Shown here piece by piece: positions 45,912-53,992 of a stretch of 58,063 nt of DNA. Under the pieces are notes generated by a model, which worked only from the letters and a program-made list of their open reading frames with translations, was not told where the DNA came from and made no database searches. This DNA comes from a bacterium (GTDB lineage: Bacteria > Myxococcota_A > Bradymonadia > Bradymonadales > Bradymonadaceae): the NCBI GenBank assembly GCA_030427705.1, contig JAUIBR010000044.1, positions 1 to 58,063 on the forward strand. Reading direction: 5' to 3'. The translations under genes were made by a program, and so were the position numbers. How positions within the stretch are numbered: the first letter of the stretch is position 1; each line of letters begins with the position of its first letter.

Positions 45912-48758
45912 GTGCGGATTCTCATTGTTTCGTCGTTTCTATTGGCCTTTACGGCTTTGTTTGCGGCCGGATGTAGCGATGATGGCGATGGATGCCTGGT
46001 TGGCTGTGCCGAGGGTGAGGCCTGCGTTGACGGGGCTTGCACGCCGGTTGGCCGCGCCTGCGGTGATGGATGCCCCACAGGGCAAGAGTGCCTGGATAAC
46101 CGGTGCATCGTCACTTCTGCGCAATGCTCCATGGTGGGTGAAGAGTGCAATCCATCGCAGGAGATCTCGGAAGGCTTCTTGTGTATCGACCTGGATGGCT
46201 TAGGACCGGAGGGTTCTACGTGTCTGGCAAATTGCGCGGTCGACGGCAGTTGTCCTTCGGGCTCGCTTTGTTTCTTCGTGGATGGTCCCTTTGATTCGTC
46301 GTGCGAAGTCGACGCCGATTGCGACGACGGGCTCGTTTGTCGCGGACAACAATGCCGTGAGACGGTGTGCCGCCCCTCCGAGTGTGAGGGCTACTTCGTC
46401 GATGACGCGACCTGTGAGGCTCTCTACGGAGGCGTGACGGGCTTCGAAAACGGTGCGATCTGCGCCGACCTCGGCAACTCAGCGAGCTATTGTTATCCGG
46501 GTGGACCCCGTCAGGAGGGTGAGGCCTGCGTGTCATTCGCACAGGGACTCAACGACCAGGACTTATCCAATACTTGTGCTCCCGGACTCGGTTGCATCGA
46601 CAGCATTTGCACGCCGGCATGCGAAACCGATGACGACTGCCAAGGCACGGACACGTGTCTGTTGGCTGATGACAACTTCCTGGGCGAGGGTGTCGGTTTC
46701 TGCGGTGAAGGTTGCGAGCCGTTTGGCGCCGAAGGCTGCACAAGCGGTACGTGCCTACCCATCGCACCCGGTTCCGGAATCTGTGTTGATGCGGGCGATA
46801 CCGAAGTGTTTGAGGCATGCGTGCCGGGCGAAGCCCAATGTGAGGAAGGCACCGTATGCGTACAATTGCAGGGCGAAAGCGCCACCGCAGGGGTGCCGCT
46901 TCACGCGCGCTGTTTGCCGCTATGCGATGTCACGGTTGGGGATGGAAACTCGGACGGTGGGGCGGTTGGCGAGCTTGAGCAAGCATTGCGCGATGCGACA
47001 TGCCCAAACTCGGCGCCCTCGCCAGCATTCCTGAGTTTCGTAAACCTGAGCACGGTGCCAGTCGATATCTATCTCAACAACGAGATGACTCCATCGTTGG
47101 CCGGGGTCGCTGCAGGAGCCCGCGCAGATGCGGATGGAGCGGCATCAGGCACACAGTATCTGTCGTTGGATTCAGGCGCCCAGACCTATCGCGTTCTCCC
47201 AGCGGGCGCCCCGCGCACGGACTCGCCGCTCTTGGAGCAGACGGTCTCGTTGAATTCGGCCACTTCCACCGTTGTTCGACTGGCATCCAAGCCGGCGATT
47301 GCCGATGAGTTGGGTCAGTTCACAGGACTCGCATCGGAGCCGCCTACAGCAATAGCACAACGCAGTTTTGTGCAGTTCATCCACGCGTCGGAAGACTTGG
47401 GCGCGATCGATGTCATTGCTGTTCCGACGGGGGACGACCTCAGCGTGCCTGCAAATCAGACTGAACTGGCGGCAAATCTAGCGTTCGAGTCAATCACTTG
47501 GCTTGAGGTTGAGGCGGCGGTGGCGCTTGATGTCCTTGTCTTTGCTGCCGGGGCAGACCGTTCGTCCGCACTAAACGTCCTGCTCAGGATTGATAATGCT
47601 ACATTTGCTGACGGATCGACGCTTTCCATTGGCGTTGGCGGAACACGTGATTTGGGCGACCTATCCGACCTTTCAATCAGTCAGTTCGAGTTCGCGGGAC
47701 CTGAGCCTGTGGCGTTTACGGGTCCGCAATTCACCTGCGTCGATTTGGACAATGGCGTGTTTGGTTATTGCCAACAGACTTGTGGCACGGGAACCGCCGG
47801 CTATGCCGATGACAACTGCCAGGGAACGAGTATGGGTTGCCAGCCAGCGTTTGTAAGCGGACCCGAGACGTGGGCAAATATGTGTGGCCCAGAAGGTGCG
47901 CAAGGGGAGGGCGATAACTGCAACCCAGCTGCAAACTACGGCGAGTGCGGTGGTGGACTGTTCTGCAAGGAATACGGGAACACGGCGGAGGGTCACGACC
48001 CCAGCGCACGCGGATTCTGTTCGCGCCTATGCGTTGAGGATGACCCAACGAATCCGGTGCTGGCATGCGCCATGGGCCAAGCCTGCCAACCATTGGACTT
48101 TGGACCGGATTACCAAATCGGAACCTGTGGATTCGAATGCACGCCGGACATGAGCTACGGCGATGCGATGTGCCCTGCCGGGCTGCAGGCTTGCCTTCCT
48201 TCCGCCACGCTAGTGGATGATGAGAACAGTGGCGGGATGGTACCGCCAAGCGCCGAAATGGTGGGTTCCTATTGCAGCGTATCGGGCGATATCGCCTCAG
48301 GTCAGCCGTGTGCTGCCTCTGACTGCGTGCCGGGCACCGAGTGCATATTCCCGCGCTCGCCGCAGTTCGACTTCTTGTCGTCGTTGTTCTCCCCGTACGT
48401 TGGTGGGCCGGGGCTCCAGTCGACTTGTACGCCTCAATGTGATCCGTTCGACGGCGATTCGGCCCCGGCGTCGTGCGCGTCTGGCGAGACGTGTTTGTTT
48501 AACTTCCCGCTGAGTGCCGAGGTTGGACACTGTGCCGAAATCACAGAAAACTACAGTCCTGGGGCGCCGTGCGGAAACCCGGGTGAGGCCTGCGGACCGA
48601 ACTCGATTTGTCTTGTAAATGGTGATGCGCCCACCTGTTTCGAGTTCTGCCAATATGTGGGCCCAGACGCCGACGGAGACTTCGTGCAGGGTGGTTGTTC
48701 TGCGGGATTTGTTTGCACACCTCTGGGTAACGACGTTGGTGTTTGCTTGGCGCCGTAG
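45912..48758 (+). CDS. Very large Cys-rich lipoprotein with DUF4397-like insert (cluster member 2)
   Basis: This 948-residue protein starts with GTG. The signal peptide ends in lipobox AAGC followed by SDDGD. It has no Asn-Asn-X spacer. The outer Cys-rich modules run in the same order as in member 1, including the TPDM...CPAGLQ and FCDPF-like blocks and the closing GNPGEACGPNSICLVN. In the middle (about 47020-47690) the Cys pattern is interrupted by about 220 residues with almost no Cys. These read as two beta-rich repeats (SFVNLSTVPVDIYLNNE and FVQFIHASEDLGAIDV) of DUF4397 type. The two-copy insert is the main difference from member 1. Probably a surface lipoprotein of unknown binding function. 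Confidence 0.82.
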   Translation: MRILIVSSFLLAFTALFAAGCSDDGDGCLVGCAEGEACVDGACTPVGRACGDGCPTGQECLDNRCIVTSAQCSMVGEECNPSQEISEGFLCIDLDGLGPEGSTCLANCAVDGSCPSGSLCFFVDGPFDSSCEVDADCDDGLVCRGQQCRETVCRPSECEGYFVDDATCEALYGGVTGFENGAICADLGNSASYCYPGGPRQEGEACVSFAQGLNDQDLSNTCAPGLGCIDSICTPACETDDDCQGTDTCLLADDNFLGEGVGFCGEGCEPFGAEGCTSGTCLPIAPGSGICVDAGDTEVFEACVPGEAQCEEGTVCVQLQGESATAGVPLHARCLPLCDVTVGDGNSDGGAVGELEQALRDATCPNSAPSPAFLSFVNLSTVPVDIYLNNEMTPSLAGVAAGARADADGAASGTQYLSLDSGAQTYRVLPAGAPRTDSPLLEQTVSLNSATSTVVRLASKPAIADELGQFTGLASEPPTAIAQRSFVQFIHASEDLGAIDVIAVPTGDDLSVPANQTELAANLAFESITWLEVEAAVALDVLVFAAGADRSSALNVLLRIDNATFADGSTLSIGVGGTRDLGDLSDLSISQFEFAGPEPVAFTGPQFTCVDLDNGVFGYCQQTCGTGTAGYADDNCQGTSMGCQPAFVSGPETWANMCGPEGAQGEGDNCNPAANYGECGGGLFCKEYGNTAEGHDPSARGFCSRLCVEDDPTNPVLACAMGQACQPLDFGPDYQIGTCGFECTPDMSYGDAMCPAGLQACLPSATLVDDENSGGMVPPSAEMVGSYCSVSGDIASGQPCAASDCVPGTECIFPRSPQFDFLSSLFSPYVGGPGLQSTCTPQCDPFDGDSAPASCASGETCLFNFPLSAEVGHCAEITENYSPGAPCGNPGEACGPNSICLVNGDAPTCFEFCQYVGPDADGDFVQGGCSAGFVCTPLGNDVGVCLAP

Positions 48759-48768
48759 GCGGTTTTTC
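48751..48768 (+). terminator. Possible weak terminator overlapping the stop of cluster member 2
   Basis: CGCC / GGCG with a 3-base loop is followed by GTTTTTC. The stem is only 4 bp. Confidence 0.3.
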
Positions 48769-48789
48769 TTGCGATCATCTGCCATCAGT

Positions 48790-48818
48790 TTGACACAGGC
48801 CTCGAAACTGTGTTGAAT
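48790..48818 (+). promoter_or_regulatory. Promoter for cluster member 3
   Basis: TTGACA, a 17-base spacer and TTGAAT lie about 50 bases before the ATG at 48867. Confidence 0.6.
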
Positions 48819-48866
48819 CCCTGTCCTACATTTGTACACCTTTGGCGACTTTTTGGAGATTGTTGT

Positions 48867-50147
48867 ATGTCGCTGATGCCCTCGCATCTGAATAAATTCT
48901 TGGGATTGGTGCTCTTCGTATGCCTCGCCGGTTGCGCGTCGGCAGATCTGAGCGAGGACACTGGTTGCACTTCAGACACCGATTGCGGTGCTGGCAGTTA
49001 CTGTAACCCGCTGACGAAAGCGTGCGAGGCGTTTCAGACGAACAACGTCAACAACGTCAATAACGTCAATAACAGCAACAATCAGAACAACATCAATAAC
49101 CTGAACAATCTCAACAATCAGAACAACATTCTGAACAATCTCAACAGCCTGACCAATAATATGGTTACCTGTGACCCCGAATGCGGTGACAACGAAACCT
49201 GCAATAATGGCACATGTGTTGAGAACTGCATGCCAGCATGTCAGGCGCCAGAAGTATGCACGCCAAACGGCTGCGCGATTCCCGATTGCCAGAACATTGG
49301 AGACGCCTGCGACCTCAACACGCAGGACCAGGGTGAGTTCCTCTGCCTGTCCCGAGCTGGCGTGGGCGAGTGTTTCCCGAAGTGTGAGACCAACCTGGCG
49401 GCATCGACGTGCCCCAACGGCTACTACTGCGTGAACTACGGCTCGACGCAAGCACCCGCGCTGGGTTGTTTGGAGTCGCAATGCCAGCAGGATTCGGAGT
49501 GTAACGGTGGAACCTGCGTCAACTACGACAATGGATTCGGAGTTTGCTTCTCGGCCGGGAACCTCACTGAGGGTGCGGCTTGTGATGCTTCGGCAAACGA
49601 GTGTGAAGCGGGCACCATTTGCCTGCGAAACATGTCCGGAAGTGATGTTGGAACGTGTCGAGAGTTCTGCGACCCGTTTGGTCCTCGCACCTGTCCCGCC
49701 AGCCAAGTCTGTGGGCCGATGTACACAACCCGCGAGGGCGTGTGTTCACCTGATATAACGACGACGGGCTCGGAACCGTTTGACATTTGTACGGAAGCTG
49801 GCGATTACTGCGCCGACGCAAATGTATGTCTTTCGGTAAGCGATACGACGGCAGGATGCTTTCAATGGTGTCGACCTAACACCACGGATTGTGACGGTCT
49901 GATGCCAGGCGGCGATCCTGCAGTTTGCAACAACTTCGTGTTCCCAGGGGAACGCGCGTTTGGAATTTGTGATTTTAGCTGTGACCCAGATGATCCCGAC
50001 CCTTGCGGCTCTGGCGTTTGTCCTCGAACGGGGCCGAGCGCGAATATTTGCCGCTTCACCTGCACACCCGGAAATGAGGTGCAGGACTGTTGCGACGGGA
50101 CATCACCGTGCCCATTCACGTGCGGCGCAGACAACCTGTGTGAATAA
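48867..50147 (+). CDS. Cys-rich lipoprotein with Asn-Asn-X spacer (cluster member 3)
   Basis: This 426-residue protein has a signal peptide with lipobox LAGC followed by ASADLSED. A first small Cys group (CTSDTDCGAGSYCNP) precedes the Asn-Asn-X tract, so here the spacer lies between two Cys modules and not directly at the lipid anchor. The remainder repeats the cluster pattern (GAACDASANECEAGTICL and REFCDPFGPRTCPASQVC). GGAG lies 8 bases before the ATG at 48867; the longer TTG start at 48810 falls in the promoter. Member 4 starts 32 bases after the stop, so the two are probably co-transcribed. Confidence 0.83.
   Translation: MSLMPSHLNKFLGLVLFVCLAGCASADLSEDTGCTSDTDCGAGSYCNPLTKACEAFQTNNVNNVNNVNNSNNQNNINNLNNLNNQNNILNNLNSLTNNMVTCDPECGDNETCNNGTCVENCMPACQAPEVCTPNGCAIPDCQNIGDACDLNTQDQGEFLCLSRAGVGECFPKCETNLAASTCPNGYYCVNYGSTQAPALGCLESQCQQDSECNGGTCVNYDNGFGVCFSAGNLTEGAACDASANECEAGTICLRNMSGSDVGTCREFCDPFGPRTCPASQVCGPMYTTREGVCSPDITTTGSEPFDICTEAGDYCADANVCLSVSDTTAGCFQWCRPNTTDCDGLMPGGDPAVCNNFVFPGERAFGICDFSCDPDDPDPCGSGVCPRTGPSANICRFTCTPGNEVQDCCDGTSPCPFTCGADNLCE
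49041..49160 (+). repeat. 9-base coding repeat (Asn-Asn-X tract)
   Basis: Ten regular Asn-Asn-X units (X = Val, Ser, Gln, Ile, Leu) at 49041-49130 are followed by a decayed end to 49160. Confidence 0.85.
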
Positions 50148-50179
50148 CCACCCAAGTGCTGATTGAGAAAGGAAAAGCA

Positions 50180-51163
50180 ATGAAACGAATTTTGGCAATG
50201 ATGTGTGTGCTGCTCGTCGCGGCATTCGTAGTGTCCGCCTGTGGCGACGATGACAAATCTGGTGATTGTGGCGCCGACCAAGTCCAAGCCCAAGACGTAA
50301 ATGGCGTGACGACCTGCTACAACAAGTGTCAGGCTGGTCAATGTGCGGTTGGCTTCCAGTGCGCAACCGTTTCAGACGCTGAAGGCAACCCACAGTCGCT
50401 CTGCTTGCCTTCTGGCAACGTAAACAACGTGAACAACGTGAACAACGCGAACAACTCGAACAACGCGAACAACTCGAACAACGCGAACAACGCGAACAAT
50501 TCGAACAACGCGAACAACTCGAACAACGCGAACAACACCAACAACAACGGCTGCACCCCTAGCGGCGTCGCTGGTTCGTGCGATCCGAAGTGCCAAACGG
50601 GCTGCGCAGCTGACCAAGCATGCGTCTACGGTGGTTCGACGCCACAAAACGCAATGGCTGCATGCCAGGCTGCAGGTACCGGAACGCAAGGCGCGACCTG
50701 CAACAATATGATGGCTTGCGCTGTCGGATACGGATGTGTGTTGGCTGACTCGACCGCGACATCTGGCACCTGCCAGAAGTACTGTGACCCAACGGGTGGA
50801 GAGCCATCCTGCGGTCAGGGCGAAACCTGTGCAGCGCAAACCCAGAGCAACACGCTCGGAATCTGCGTCGTGCCTGAGAACGACTGCACTGTCCTTCCAC
50901 GTACGTGCCCAGCAAATCAGAACTGCCTGACCACCACGATCGGTAACCAGTGCGTCGATGCTGGTACGACGGCTGTTGGTGCAGCATGCAGCCAGCCTGA
51001 CGCATGTGTCGCTGACGCAGGATGCTTCAACATCAATAACAATCAGGCTTGCTACCAAATCTGCGACCCAGCGAATCCTCAGTGTCCTGCAAACAACACT
51101 TGCGTGAACCTGACGGACCAAAACGGCACGGCGCTTGGTTTCGGAGCTTGCTTCTCGGCTTAG
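50180..51163 (+). CDS. Cys-rich lipoprotein with Asn-Asn-X spacer (cluster member 4)
   Basis: This 327-residue protein has a signal peptide with lipobox VSAC followed by GDDDKSGD. A Cys-containing segment comes next, then a 44-residue Asn-Asn-X tract and three Cys-rich modules. The C-terminus CVNLTDQNGTALGFGACF matches that of member 5 (CNQLQDENGGALDWGACF), so the two are direct duplicates with diverged middles. The ATG at 50180 has AAAGGA 6 bases upstream. A strong terminator follows, although the next gene starts right behind it. Confidence 0.85.
   Translation: MKRILAMMCVLLVAAFVVSACGDDDKSGDCGADQVQAQDVNGVTTCYNKCQAGQCAVGFQCATVSDAEGNPQSLCLPSGNVNNVNNVNNANNSNNANNSNNANNANNSNNANNSNNANNTNNNGCTPSGVAGSCDPKCQTGCAADQACVYGGSTPQNAMAACQAAGTGTQGATCNNMMACAVGYGCVLADSTATSGTCQKYCDPTGGEPSCGQGETCAAQTQSNTLGICVVPENDCTVLPRTCPANQNCLTTTIGNQCVDAGTTAVGAACSQPDACVADAGCFNINNNQACYQICDPANPQCPANNTCVNLTDQNGTALGFGACFSA
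50417..50548 (+). repeat. 9-base coding repeat (Asn-Asn-X tract), 44 residues
   Basis: The units AACAACGCG and AACAACTCG alternate almost perfectly; only Val, Ala, Ser and Thr occur at X. The near-identity of units suggests recent slippage or ongoing homogenisation. Confidence 0.9.
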
Positions 51164-51196
51164 TCTTTAAGCCCATCTTGGCAATAGACTTGATTC

Positions 51197-51238
51197 ACCC
51201 TCGACATCAGGCACAATCGTGTCAGTCGAGGGTTTTTT
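51197..51238 (+). terminator. Rho-independent terminator between cluster members 4 and 5
   Basis: ACCCTCGAC pairs with GTCGAGGGT around an inner partly paired loop and is followed by six T. It ends 17 bases before the ATG of member 5. Confidence 0.85.
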
Positions 51239-51255
51239 GTTTCAATGGGGTAACC

Positions 51256-52113
51256 ATGAATTCCAAGTTTTACGCAATTTTGGCAGCGATCGTGTTTGTG
51301 GTCGCTTGTGGTGATGATGACGGTGGTCAAGATCCCATCGATATCTCCAACAATCGCAACAATTCGAACAACGCGAACAACTCAAACAACGCGAACAACT
51401 CGAATAACGCGAACAACACAAACAACACGAACAATTCGAACAACTCGAATAACGCCAACAACATGAACAACATGAACAATGGCATGTGCATGGTAACAGC
51501 CGTGAACCCGCCGATTGGAGAATGTGACGTGTTCTGCCAGGACTGCACAGGCCCCGGCGAAAGCTGCATTACGACTCAAGAGACGCCAGTGAGTCCGTTG
51601 GTCTCTTCTTGCACGACGCATGGTGCGGGAGGGCAGGACGTCGATTGTACGAGTGACGGCGATTGCGGTGTTGGGTTCAAGTGCATCTCGGTGGATGGCG
51701 GCGCAACAGCGTGCCATCAATACTGTCGCCCTGGTGAGCAGGAGCGGCCGATCTGCCCGAACGGGTACAGTTGTCGCCCCTTCCAAGACGACATCCGCAT
51801 TGGCGTCTGTTACCTCGCCCTCGACGAGTGCTCGCCAGTACCTGACACATGTGATGACGGCGAAAACTGCTATGACACAGCGAATGGTAAGCGTTGCGCA
51901 CCATTCAACGATCAGGCAACGGCCGGCATGGCTTGCACGAATTCAACGGATTGCAACGATGGATTCCGCTGTGTTGCGGTCAACGGTGGTGCGACCGAAT
52001 GTCGACAAATCTGTGATCCTACAGAGGTTTTGAACGCGTGCAGCGGCGACGATGTATGCAACCAACTTCAGGACGAGAATGGAGGCGCCCTCGATTGGGG
52101 AGCATGCTTTTAA
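51256..52113 (+). CDS. Cys-rich lipoprotein with Asn-Asn-X spacer (cluster member 5)
   Basis: This 285-residue protein is the shortest of the cluster. The signal peptide ends in lipobox VVAC followed by GDDDGGQD. A 44-residue Asn-Asn-X tract comes next, the same length as in member 4, and then about three Cys-rich modules. The start at 51256 (GGGG 5 bases upstream) is required, because the upstream frame would run through the terminator. There is no room for a promoter between terminator and start, so expression probably depends on read-through from member 4. The end CNQLQDENGGALDWGACF shows its common origin with member 4. Confidence 0.85.
   Translation: MNSKFYAILAAIVFVVACGDDDGGQDPIDISNNRNNSNNANNSNNANNSNNANNTNNTNNSNNSNNANNMNNMNNGMCMVTAVNPPIGECDVFCQDCTGPGESCITTQETPVSPLVSSCTTHGAGGQDVDCTSDGDCGVGFKCISVDGGATACHQYCRPGEQERPICPNGYSCRPFQDDIRIGVCYLALDECSPVPDTCDDGENCYDTANGKRCAPFNDQATAGMACTNSTDCNDGFRCVAVNGGATECRQICDPTEVLNACSGDDVCNQLQDENGGALDWGACF
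51349..51480 (+). repeat. 9-base coding repeat (Asn-Asn-X tract), 44 residues
   Basis: Fourteen Asn-Asn-X units plus a final Asn pair (X = Arg, Ser, Ala, Thr, Met) start about 17 residues behind the lipobox Cys. Confidence 0.9.
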
Positions 52114-52129
52114 GTCTTTTGACATCTGC

Positions 52130-52158
52130 TTGACACGTCTTTGGGCGGGTGCTAATTA
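52130..52158 (+). promoter_or_regulatory. Promoter of tRNA-Gln
   Basis: TTGACA, a 17-base spacer and TAATTA are followed by the GC-rich stretch GGCGCCCGC, the kind of discriminator found at stable-RNA promoters. A second TTGACA lies 11 bases upstream. The -10 sits in the loop of an imperfect inverted repeat (GCGGGTGC / GCGCCCGC). Confidence 0.7.
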
Positions 52159-52194
52159 GGCGCCCGCTTTGGACGGGTTTCCAAAAGCGTACAA

Positions 52195-52266
52195 AGGGGT
52201 GTAGCCAAGTGGTAAGGCACCGGTTTTTGGTACCGGCATTCCTAGGTTCGAGTCCTAGCACCCCTG
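52195..52266 (+). tRNA. tRNA-Gln (anticodon TTG)
   Basis: A complete 72-base cloverleaf is present: acceptor AGGGGTG / CACCCCT, D-stem GCC / GGC, anticodon stem CCGGT / ACCGG with loop TTTTGGT (TTG at 52227-52229), and T-arm CTAGG-TTCGAGT-CCTAG. The discriminator is G. The CCA end is not encoded. Confidence 0.97.
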
Positions 52267-52299
52267 TTTGGCAACTGGGTTTCTCGCAAGAGAGCCCTC

Positions 52300-52335
52300 G
52301 CGCAGGTCTGATGCAATCAGCCTGCGCTTTTGTTT
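52300..52335 (+). terminator. Terminator between tRNA-Gln and prs
   Basis: GCGCAGG / CCTGCGC plus an inner CTGAT / ATCAG with one bulged T and a GCA loop is followed by TTTTGTTT. It ends 16 bases before the prs ATG. Confidence 0.85.
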
Positions 52336-52351
52336 CGTGGCGTGGTTCCAG

Positions 52352-53305
52352 ATGAACGATGATATCATGCTGTTCGCGGGTAATTCGAACCCCGAACTTT
52401 GCGCGGGTATCTCCCAGTACCTTGGCTTGAAGCTGAGCGATTCGCATGTCGGACGCTTTGCAGATGGTGAGGTGCGGGTTGAGATCGGGACCAGCGTACG
52501 ACACAAGTCCGCCTACGTGATCCAGTCACTTTCGTGGCCAGTGAACGATAATCTCATGGAACTGTTGGTTATGGCGGATGCGCTTCGTCGGGCTTCGGCT
52601 CGCGAAATCACCGCTGTGATCCCGTACATGGGATATGCGCGTCAGGATCGCCAGGCAAAACCCAGAACGCCAATCACAGCGAAGTTGGTGGCTGATTTGA
52701 TTCAGACCGCCGGCATCACGCGCGTGATCACCATGGATCTGCATGCCAATCAGATTCAGGGTTTCTTCACTCGTCCCGTCGACAATATCTACGCCAGCCC
52801 CGTTCTTATACACGCCATACGGGAGCTTGATTTGTCGTCGGACGAGATGGTGATCGTGTCGCCAGATGCAGGTGGTGTGGACCGAGCCCGTCACTACTCC
52901 GCGGTGTTTCGATGCCCACTGGCAATTGTCGACAAGCGGCGCAGCGCACCAGGCGTTGCCCATGCAATGCATCTGATCGGTGACGTGAAGGGCAAGCATG
53001 CCATTCTTGTGGACGACATGATCGATACGGCTGGCACGCTCACAAAGGCTGCTGGTGCGATATTGGAGCATGGTGCAACGGCCGTTTACGCGGCAGCGAG
53101 CCATGCGATCTTAAGTGACCCTGCGCCAGAGCGAATCACCAACTCAGTATTGAGTCGGGTGTTCGTCACCGACACGATTCCTCTCAATGAGGCGTCGCGC
53201 GGGTGCGAGAAGATTCAGGTGTGTTCAGTTGGTGAGATTTTTGGTGAAGCGATTCGCCGTGTGCACGGAGGTGCATCGGTTAGTTCGCTGTTCAAGTTGA
53301 CTTAA
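52352..53305 (+). CDS. prs: Ribose-phosphate pyrophosphokinase (PRPP synthetase)
   Basis: This 317-residue enzyme makes PRPP from ribose-5-phosphate and ATP and feeds purine (purD and purH are in this window), pyrimidine, His, Trp and NAD synthesis. Motifs are the regulatory FADGEVRVEI, YMGYARQDRQ (ATP-binding flexible region), the catalytic DLHANQIQGFF and the PRPP loop VDDMIDTAGTL. Length is normal with the ATG at 52352; the longer GTG-type start at 52268 would overlap the tRNA terminator. It starts directly behind that terminator with no room for its own promoter. rplY follows after 54 bases. Confidence 0.95.
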   Translation: MNDDIMLFAGNSNPELCAGISQYLGLKLSDSHVGRFADGEVRVEIGTSVRHKSAYVIQSLSWPVNDNLMELLVMADALRRASAREITAVIPYMGYARQDRQAKPRTPITAKLVADLIQTAGITRVITMDLHANQIQGFFTRPVDNIYASPVLIHAIRELDLSSDEMVIVSPDAGGVDRARHYSAVFRCPLAIVDKRRSAPGVAHAMHLIGDVKGKHAILVDDMIDTAGTLTKAAGAILEHGATAVYAAASHAILSDPAPERITNSVLSRVFVTDTIPLNEASRGCEKIQVCSVGEIFGEAIRRVHGGASVSSLFKLT

Positions 53306-53359
53306 TGGTGTTGGATTGATTAAAGGGCGTCGCGATGACGTTCGATAGAGAGGCTAGAG

Positions 53360-53965
53360 ATGAGTAATAAGCCGACATTTAAAGCTGAAAAGCGCGTGGA
53401 CTCCGGAAAGGGAGTTGCTCGCAAACTTCGTGCAGCCGGCAAGATTCCTGCGGTTTGCTATGGTACGGACGAAACGGTTTCGCTTTCGGCTGACCCGAAA
53501 GTGCTGACCGAGTTGCTGACCGGACCCTTCCGGACCAACCTTGTTTTCCGATTGGAAATCGATGGTGACGTTCTCGAGGACGTGATGGTTCGCGAGTATC
53601 AGCTCGATCCTGTGCGCCGCACGTTGTTGCACGCAGATTTCGTTGCTGTTGACCCAAATCAGAAACTTAAGGTCACGGTGCCAGTTAAATCCACGGGACG
53701 CGCAAAAGGCGTTCGCGAAGGTGGAAAGCTGCGCAACGTTCGACCTGAGGTCGATGTCTTCGCGCTTCCGAACGAGATTCCAGTCAAGATCGTTCACGAT
53801 GTGACCGGCGTTGGCTTGAACGAAGTCGTCCGCGCATCTGAGCTTGAGCTTCCTGAAGGTGTTGAGCCTGCGTACACCAATGATTACTCGGTGTTCTCAG
53901 TTGCAGCACAGCGTAAGGCAGCGACCTTCGGACAAGACGACGACGCCGAAGAAGCAGAAGCGTAA
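53360..53965 (+). CDS. rplY: 50S ribosomal protein L25 (Ctc form)
   Basis: This 201-residue long form of L25 binds 5S rRNA with its N-terminal domain (RVDSGKGVARKLRAAGKIPAV) and carries the TL5/CTC C-domain (VPVKSTGRAKGVREGGKLRN onward). It ends in an acidic tail DDDAEEAEA. The position between prs and pth is the classical prs-rplY-pth order of many bacteria. GAGAGGCTAGAG lies ahead of the ATG. Confidence 0.95.
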   Translation: MSNKPTFKAEKRVDSGKGVARKLRAAGKIPAVCYGTDETVSLSADPKVLTELLTGPFRTNLVFRLEIDGDVLEDVMVREYQLDPVRRTLLHADFVAVDPNQKLKVTVPVKSTGRAKGVREGGKLRNVRPEVDVFALPNEIPVKIVHDVTGVGLNEVVRASELELPEGVEPAYTNDYSVFSVAAQRKAATFGQDDDAEEAEA

Positions 53966-53992
53966 GCGTAACGAAGCTTCACGGGCTGAGCT

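Noticed and set aside
50417-50548. Regular 9-base repeats considered as a CRISPR or satellite array
   Set aside because: No spacers, unit too short, and the tract is in frame within a lipoprotein gene; the same holds for the tracts at 43940, 49041 and 51349.
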